A stretch of 64,000 bases of DNA. Source: Uranotaenia lowii (lineage: Eukaryota; Arthropoda; Insecta; Diptera; Culicidae). The notes below the pieces were generated by a model. It saw nothing but the letters and a program-made list of their open reading frames with translations. It was not told the DNA's origin and did not search any database. Numbering within the stretch: the first letter of the stretch is position 1; each line of letters opens with the position of its first letter. Positions 57,021 to 64,000 of this stretch are shown here, piece after piece. The position numbers and the translations under genes are program-made. Location: assembly GCF_029784155.1 (NCBI RefSeq), contig NC_073693.1:360110863-360174862 (forward strand), in the 5' to 3' direction.

Positions 57021-59114
57021 TTCGATCTACTGAAAAAATGTATGGAAGTCTACAGAAGGTATTTGAGGTATTGTTGTATTTTTTTTCGGTTCATCCTTAT
57101 AGCCAAGATTCCATAGAAATGATAGAATACTTCTACTATGATAGAATGATTCTATTCTATCCGATTTGGCTGCCTAATAATGGATATTAAAATTTGATGT
57201 TTCGCTGAAATCAGCGTCAGTGTTGTTCAAAGTTCAAACGATAACCGGTCAAGAAATTTGTCTAATGCACTACAGTCAAATGGGATCAATTCCCAGATAA
57301 ATTCTCTTTGCAAACAATGCATTTTATTGTTTTTCAAAGAGAAGGTTAAGACCAGGTTGTGGGTGTGACTTCCACTTCACAAATCATTAAAAACAAAAGT
57401 CACACTCTAAAGCAACTTCAGACTACTAACAATTTTTAACCCTCGGCAGTTTCCTCGTTGATTCCATTCCATTCATAGATCCAGGACTTTTTCTCGTCCT
57501 TCCTGAAAACTTTCATTGAAGTAAATTGCTCTCATCTCCGGAATGGATTGTGCCCGCCCACCCTTAAGTCACCACACATTTAAACGAGTACGCAAACCAC
57601 TTCAGAAACCAATGTGATTGACATTGCTGTCATTTATCATTTGGCTCGGGCGATTGGTGGCCACAAACAACAAAGGTGACACACATTTATTTTGCCTTTG
57701 CCCCCTGCAGGGTGTGTGACCTTTTTTTTGCTTTCTCTCAATCAATCTCAAAACAAACGAAAAGTTGAAATCCGTTATCAAGCAGGTTGTTTCATTCGGA
57801 AATCCTGAACGATTGAACGATGATGTGTACTGAAAACTGTGTCGCCTACCTGAGTTTTTTATCGTTTCGATTGAAGAGCTTTTCATCCAGGTATTTGTTT
57901 ATTCATTTTATGCTAATTCGATCCATTTGATCGTTTTCATTAGGTCTGGTTGTGAATCAAATTGGGAGGGATTTATGATTCAATTCCATCTGATTCATTG
58001 TACTGTACTTTTGAATAAATGGAGTTGCCACACGGGAGAATTGTTTCCCGTTTTTTCGTGTTGAGAGTAGACATAAATTTTATCGTTCGAAAGAAGTGGA
58101 TCAGTTGAGCTTAGCATAATTTCCAATGACTCAATGGAGAGGAGATTGTGTAGGAATGATGGAAAACTTGGAATGTTGGAAAACAGCATAAATAAAGCAA
58201 CATTTAGCATTTGAACAGCAAACAACAAACCAACTTGGACGCGACTTTTTGCCTAAGTTTATTAATATTTCTAACGGAAATAGCATCGACATTCATCGTC
58301 TTGTCTTGTGAATGCTACCATGCGAACGGAAATACATACATGACGATGGTACCATCTGGAATTGCAAGTATATCATAATCAAATCAGAATAAACATTGAA
58401 AGTAAATTTCGCAGCTGGGTGAATGGAGGAGGTGGGCAGATCTTTATCAACTAAAGTTTGCTTCTTGGCACGAGTTATGGCATATGCGACATTAAACATA
58501 TACCTACCCCTTCTGCGCTTCTGAATATGGCATTCGTAGGAAAATAAAATCGAAACATCCTCGATCGACGTTGTCGTCTTTGTCGTTTATTTGCGTTTGC
58601 AATGCTAGACATTAAATTGTACCACGACGACGGGGTATAAAATAATATCGTTAACCTTTTACAAGGCTGCGGTAAATTTTCCAAACCAAACAGACTCGAT
58701 TCGGTCTAAATTTTTCCTCATCGGTAACGTGACAGAACGACGTTTCGATAGCCTAATTTAGGACGTCACTCTGCTCTTTCGAAGGGAAACTATCGATACA
58801 ACAGAAAATCTAAAAATATAACGGCAATAATAGTGGTTGCCTAAATTAATAAAGATGTTATGAAGCTGAGAGTGGGTTGAGCCCAAACAAATGGACTTGC
58901 CTTCATAATTTTAATTGATGTTTAAATTTACTGACAGATTAATACAATAAACAAGCTCTGGGAAAAAATAATGGTTAGTTTGAACTATTTGCTCCCACGA
59001 TGTTTGGGCCGTATTAAAAACCCATTTTTAGGGTGAACAGGGATAAACTTGAGACTTGAGACACTAGATATTTTTTCAAAATGGTTATTTAAGGGATATG
59101 TATAAACTAGTGAA
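57021..59114. other. No recognisable gene (2.1 kb)
   Basis: 57.3-58.8 kb is less AT-rich and looks like unique host sequence, but the frames are short (67-94 codons) and overlap on both strands. No exon structure or domain was seen. Confidence 0.5.
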
Positions 59115-59560
59115 TAAACACAAATCCGGGCCGGGAAAATCCGGGTTATTTTACCTAAAAATCTGGAAAAAAATCCAGGCTTTTGATTTCAAAATTTTCA
59201 ACCGAAAAATTCGGGAAATATCCGGACAAATTTGGTCAAAATCAAGGAATTTCTCAACAAATTTAGAAAAAAAAACTCCTGAAAAAAATATTTTTTTATA
59301 AAACGCAGATTTAAAATTGCGGAAGGTTTCGAAAAATCCTTGCATGATTATTTTTATAAAACTCGCTCAAAAAATTTCGTTTTTGACGCATAAATAAAAA
59401 AAATTACAACGAATCTTTTTTTTTCTGTTGATTTTGGCAAATAGAATAAAAATTCGAGGAAAATTCGGGCATTTTTTTAATGAAATTCGGGCAACCGGGC
59501 CGGACCGGACTTTTCCCAAATTTTGTATTAAATATCTGGGCAATCTGACAAGCTTAGTAT
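59115..59560 (+). repeat. Dispersed CCGGGC-rich repeat, copy 2
   Basis: Better preserved copy of the 50.2-kb repeat: 'tccgggccgggaaaatccgg', 'aatccaggcttttgat', 'gaaatatccggacaaattt' and 'gggcaaccgggccggacc', ending near 'ctgggcaatctgacaagctt'. It contains internal echoes of 'cgggcc' at both ends, suggesting short inverted or direct terminal motifs. Non-coding. Confidence 0.65.
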
Positions 59561-61209
59561 AAACAGCTGTCATGATTTTTGGAAATTTCTTCCAGAACTG
59601 CAAAAAACGCTCTTACACTAAGAAATTACAGAGAGATCCTAACTGTAATGACCATATAGAAACTCTTTGTTTTTTTATTATTTTGTAGTCCGTTTGTTTT
59701 TTGGGGCCCTGAAAAGGACCGTTTGATTTGGTCCTACCCTCGATTTGGTTCTGAAAAGGAACGTTTATTTCAATTTTTTCCATGATTTTCAGAAAAAAAA
59801 GTTAATCATTACTATAATAATACTGCATCAGTTACTACACGGAAAAAAATAGAAACTAAAAAATTGGAAATAAAACGTAAAACGTGTATAACAGGTAAAG
59901 GGGCCCTCATGAAATAATTTCTCGAATATTTTCTTTTTAAAGAGCGTACTTGAAAAAATGCAACACTTTGATTTGTGAATAACTTTTGAACGTGTTGATG
60001 GAAATTGATGAAACTTTCAGCGAAGCTACCTAGTTATTTACATGTAAAAATTTTTGTGACGTTTTGTCTAGTCGTTTTTGAAATAGCATCCTAATAAAAG
60101 AAGTTTTTCGACTTTTAATTTTGAGAACCATTCGCGCCATCTATAATACATACTATGGACCACCCAACAAACCTTTAAGCAACATCATAAGCCGAATAAT
60201 TGGTGAATTAAAGCACTCGAGTGCCTGTAAGCCGTACAGCACTTTTTAAAGTGCCAATAGGCACTGGTGGGAACAAGCATGGAAATAAGCCCTATATTTA
60301 TTCGTAACAGTGCTTTAGGGCTTCCATGCCCTGCAAATAGTGGGGCTAGTGGGTTAAACGTCATTTGAAGAAAAGAAAAAAAATCTAGAAATTTCTTTAC
60401 TTTGAATCGTGCTTTACGAGGGCGAAGAAATGTAAGTATTTTGGTTCCAATCCATCTTTCCTTTTCAGCATTTAAGATGGCCTTGGGCATCATGATGAAA
60501 CAACAGGCGCGAAAGGATTTCGAATGGTTTCGCTTAACCTGGATTTTGGGCATTTGGAAACAACTGGTTCGGTTCTTTCAACCAGGTACTTGAGTGTCCA
60601 TATTTTAAAAATTTCAGCCAAGTGAAAAAAAATGTACAACAGTGCGCGTACTAAAAGTATTAAACTGTGAATGTGAATAATGAATATATCTGTATTTAAC
60701 TAAAAAATGAAAACTGCAATTATTGTTCATTTTAATAGATTTAATTTCGATAGAGGGAAATGATATCTCGTTTGCTTAAATTGGCAAAATTTTCCACTAT
60801 TCTTGCGTTGTCTCGATTGACCATGGAGCAAAGGCGCTTACAAATGAAAGGTCGAAAAAGTTCTGAGTTCAATTCCTCACTTCTTCCGCAATGTTTCAAT
60901 CTTTAAAAAAATAATTATCGACTTGTTTAAAAAAGGGTGAGGGAGAAAAGAAACGGAATAAGCGGGAAACAGACAGAAAACATGAACAGATTTTTATTTT
61001 TGTTTTTTTTTACCAGTGAGTTGTACCCACTGGCAAAATATTTTGACAGTACCTCATAGGCCGTATATCAGTCGAATTGCAGGCCAAAAGCGGCTTTTAA
61101 TCAACACTTGAAAGGAATGTAGAGCTATTTGGCTCAGTCAAGCCTTTTCTATGTCCAGCTAAAATGCCTTAAATAAACTTCAGGCCATTTATCAGGGCTT
61201 ATTGGTTAC
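59561..61209. other. No recognisable gene
   Basis: AT-rich with short frames. 60.15-60.35 and 61.01-61.22 kb are relatively GC-richer, with repeated words such as 'aagccgta', 'gcact' and 'ggcttattgg', and may be ends of an unclassified non-autonomous element. I could not define TIRs or a duplication. Confidence 0.45.
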
Positions 61210-61425
61210 TTGGGCAGTCTTTTTTTATATCAAGGCTATTCTTGATTACGTTTACTATATCCTGAAGCTTGACCTTCAAAATAACTCAAAAATTTCTAAT
61301 TTTCTCGAAGTTATGACAAATTTTGCCAGTTTCCTCCTTTGGTACAAAAACAGTAAATTTGACTTTTAATCACTCCACCACAGTTTCCGCGTAATGGCAC
61401 TATTCCAGATCCAACCATAACAGAG
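61210..61425 (-). pseudogene. Decayed mariner-type transposase remnant 2
   Basis: On - it reads LDLE, stop, CHYAETVVE, stop, LKVKFTVFVPK, aligning with remnant 1 at 54.6 kb and with DLASCHY...VVPK of the DD37E copies. The similarity to remnant 1 continues for about 200 bp ('aaatt.gaaatttttgagtt', 'gctt.agga.a.ag.aaacg'). Only the middle of the catalytic domain is present. Confidence 0.55.
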
Positions 61426-61687
61426 TAGGGGAAAACTGTACAGAACACACCAGTTAAGCTTTAACGCTATTCACAGCGCTTAAAAATCGTGTAAAACCGA
61501 ATTGAACGTTTACGACGATTCAGGAATTTATTTTACGTCTTACTAGAAAGAAAATAACGATAAAACCTCAAATTTGATGATTTGTTAAAAACTATCAGCT
61601 AGAGAGCACACCGTGGGGTAGATCGCCGAAACTAGTGGACAGAACGCACAATACCGGAAGGGTGGTCAGACACAGAATAATGATTAT
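61426..61687. other. No recognisable gene
   Basis: Short spacer of about 260 bp before the reverse transcriptase fragment. No feature seen. Confidence 0.5.
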
Positions 61688-62326
61688 ATGGAATATAATG
61701 ATTGTTACATCAAGTGTTTAGTATGCTTTGGCAAAAATGCATTTGTTATTGATAAACGTATCGAAAATATCGACGAGAACGGCTTTTCCGGGAAGCTGAT
61801 CAGACTGATCAAGGCGACGATGGATGGAACGCAGTGCTGTGTGCGGATTTCGGGTGAATTGTCGAGTTCATTCGAATCGCGCAGGGGGCTTCGACAAGGT
61901 GATGGTCTATCCTGCATGATGTTCAACGTGGCGCTAGAAGGTGTTATTCGACGAGCGGTGGGCGAAATGCGGGGCACGATTTTCAACAGATCCAGTCAAC
62001 TTATCTGCTTTGCCGATGACATTGATATAGTCGGCAGATCATCTGCGGCGGTGGAGGAGATCTACCGCAAACTGAAACGCGAAGCAGGAAGGATTGGGTT
62101 GATGATTAATACGTCCAAGACGAAGTACATGCTGGCCTGCGGATCCGAGACCGACCGAACCCGCTTGTCCAGTAATAACAAGGTCACGATCGACGGCTAC
62201 GAGCTGGAGATAGTCGAAGACTTTGTCTATCTCGGCTCACTGGTGACCGCAGACAATGACACCAGCCGTGAGATCCGGAGGCGAATTATCAGCGGAAGTC
62301 GTGCCTACACAGATAAAAAAATGTAA
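61688..62326 (+). pseudogene. RTE-like reverse transcriptase fragment (palm domain)
   Basis: An open frame of 212 codons. The retroelement part runs from about 61,770 (NGFSGKLIRLIKATM) to about 62,310 (SREIRRRIISGSRAY). It contains GLRQGDGLSC (RT block before the catalytic centre), FADDIDIVG (the catalytic YXDD-type box with two Asp), INTSKTKYML, and FVYLGSLVT, all typical of RTE-like and related non-LTR reverse transcriptases that copy RNA by target-primed synthesis. Both ends are truncated: no endonuclease upstream, and none of the C-terminal region seen at 17.5 kb. The remaining frame has no internal stops, so it is probably not very old. Clade is inferred from motifs. Confidence 0.8.
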
Positions 62327-62660
62327 TGTTACATTGCACGGAATTTTAAATTTTTGATCCCGGGAATAAAAATCGCTCGAAATGACATGTAAAAACGAAA
62401 ACAAATATTCACAGTATAGAAAATTTATGTAATCTTACATGTAAGAGCATGGGTAGAAAGGAACCGGGGGTTTTCATGTAATTTGAAAGGTTATTTCATG
62501 TAAACCTCCGTTTACTGAGGAAAAAATGTAACAGTGTAGTACACGGGAATTTACATTTTTATTCATCAAAATATCAACCCGCGAAAAATCATGTAAACAT
62601 CGTGTGAATAATGTCGGAAAGGAAATATTACATGTCATAACATCTGAAAAGAATTACATG
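62311..62660. repeat. ATGTAA-rich tandem repeat at the end of the RT fragment
   Basis: Two diverged direct units start near 62,314 (aaaaaaatgtaatgttac, then 'gcacggaatttt') and 62,520 (aaaaaatgtaac, then 'acacgggaatttaca'). ATGTAA or TTACAT and close variants occur about ten times in 340 bp. The sequence abruptly replaces RT coding sequence, so it is probably an inserted non-autonomous element. No clear target duplication was found. Confidence 0.5.
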
Positions 62661-64000
62661 CCATTGCGTGGGTCCTTAACGGCCTAAGTAACGGCCATGT
62701 TTTTCATTACTGTTTTCGATCTATTCGCTACCAGATTTTCTCTTTGAATTTGGACTGAAATTTAATGAAATGAAGTGCAATTTTGTGCGAACTTGCCGCT
62801 GCGCCATAATAAATAGTGAATTTTGATTAATTGATTGGTTTATAAATAGGTTAAAATGTGTAAAGCTCTGGATGTTCCGGATGAAATGTTTCCAGATTAG
62901 AATAAGAAAAGGATTCCTTTTTTCTTAATTAGAGTGATACTTTTGCTGTAAAATAACTTCGTTCGGATTAAAAATATTCCTATATTGAATTCAGCATTCG
63001 CACTTAGCAATATATTCAAACAAACCCCGTGGTTTGAGGTGTGTGACAGCGATTTACTGCAATTGAAAGAAACAGGTAAATTTTCGATGGAATAGATTTT
63101 GTCATATTCAGATTTTTAAAATTATTTTTGCCTTTCAGAATCTCAGGTATTGGGAAATCTAATACATATATTAAATTACTGCGGAAGGATTAGACAGAAT
63201 GGCCGATTACACACGAGACCCTACGTATGAGCATATATCTTAGGCTGAAAAACATTAAAAATTGGTTGCATAAAAACTGTAGCTCGACATTCCGGAGGTG
63301 AGTGTGTTTAAACAGATTTCCACTAAAACTTGGATCAATTTAAGAACAATCCCAGAGTTTTTCTTCAAAATTCTACAATGGAGATTTAGATCAAAATAAA
63401 AATCCTCCTTTGGTTTTCTTAGAATTGACGTTTGTCAACTCCAAATTAGTCAGGAATGCCGGAAGTCATCCGCAAAGGTTCTTGCGATTCTTTGTCAATT
63501 GGTATGGAACATTTTCATTCACGTAAGGCTACGCCAATGAACTTTTAAGCGCATAACAATGGGACTGACGGTGGTAATGCAACCTCTGTTAATCATGCAC
63601 ATCAAACTGAGTAGTTTCTTTTTAAAAATCTGAAAACTCCAGAATGAAATAAACTATGCCAAAGTTTATGGTATCACTTTGTTCAACACAAACAGAACAG
63701 ATTCTTATTCAAAATTAGGCTGATTCTACAGAACTGCTTACTGCTTACTCGATGAAAATCACATATGGTCCCGTGCAAAAGCTTCTAATAAATCACCTTT
63801 TTTTCGTGTTTCTTACCTAGTTGACTCAGATTCTCAGCTTTTTCTGGATTCCTAATGAATTTTTGTGAACTACGATGTGGCATAAAAAATCAAATCTACA
63901 AATAAATCATAAAATACACATCATAAATGTGACGAGTGCATAGAAAAAACACATAAAAGGTAGGCTTTCTAGAAGAGTTTGCATGTATTGGAGAAGAGTC
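62661..64000. other. No recognisable gene
   Basis: AT-rich sequence with no frame above about 60 codons, no repeat matched elsewhere in the window, and no visible RNA gene. Confidence 0.55.

Noticed and set aside
57470..58760. Possible host exons in less AT-rich DNA
   Set aside because: The frames are short, overlap on both strands, and lack domains or convincing splice pairs. The DNA may be conserved non-coding but was not called.

Overview
The window looks like repeat-rich, AT-rich, intergenic or intronic DNA from a nematoceran fly, most likely a mosquito (inference). Every confident coding sequence belongs to a transposable element. Two copies carry a DD37E IS630-Tc1-mariner transposase (37 residues between the second Asp and the Glu), a spacing described from the mosquito ITmD37E family. 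They sit beside a BEL/Pao retrotransposon with an N-terminal PHD finger, a Penelope-like endonuclease remnant, RTE-like non-LTR fragments, and hAT- and piggyBac-type non-autonomous elements. I found no convincing host exon, rRNA or CRISPR array. One tRNA-like sequence is present.

Layout. 1-1.7 kb: nothing recognised. 1.8-5.4 kb: nested inverted repeats holding an hAT-type MITE with an exact 8-bp target duplication. 5.6-6.7 kb: Penelope-like 3' end with a GIY-YIG endonuclease remnant and a hammerhead-like motif. 10.2-11.1 kb: TIR element flanked by TA. 13.0-15.2 kb: two abutting 9-bp satellite arrays with different units. 17.2-18.2 kb: foldback element split by a 5'-truncated RTE copy with an 11-bp target duplication. 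18.9-26.5 kb: a nearly complete, young BEL/Pao element (LTRs 887/886 bp, about 0.7% divergent, TSD ATTTG) with a full protease-RT-RNase H-integrase frame but two lesions in gag. 27.6-29.9 kb: ITmD37E copy split by a 1,051-bp piggyBac-type element in a TTAA site. 32.6-43.6 kb: an 11-kb satellite array of about 1,200 units. 45.1-45.5 and 46.8-47.4 kb: two smaller arrays, one of each unit type, in the opposite orientation. 51.0-53.1 kb: a foldback element and a second ITmD37E copy. 54.3-54.9 and 61.2-61.4 kb: two decayed mariner-type transposase remnants related to each other. 55.5 kb: tRNA-like sequence. 56.2-57.0 kb: another foldback element. 61.7-62.3 kb: RTE-like reverse transcriptase fragment. 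The rest is AT-rich DNA without recognisable genes.

How it fits together. The elements form a nested history: RTE into a foldback, piggyBac-type into ITmD37E, hAT MITE between inverted repeats, ITmD37E at the edge of a foldback. BEL supplies the only long intact catalytic frame. About 14 kb (over a fifth of the window) is made of two related 9-bp satellites, each with the core TGTCA/TGACA. Because the unit is three codons long and lacks stops in five of six frames, the arrays create spurious open frames of up to 1,332 codons that are not genes. The least explained signals are the paired satellites, four intron-like modules in the BEL LTR, and the set of roughly 0.8-kb palindromes.
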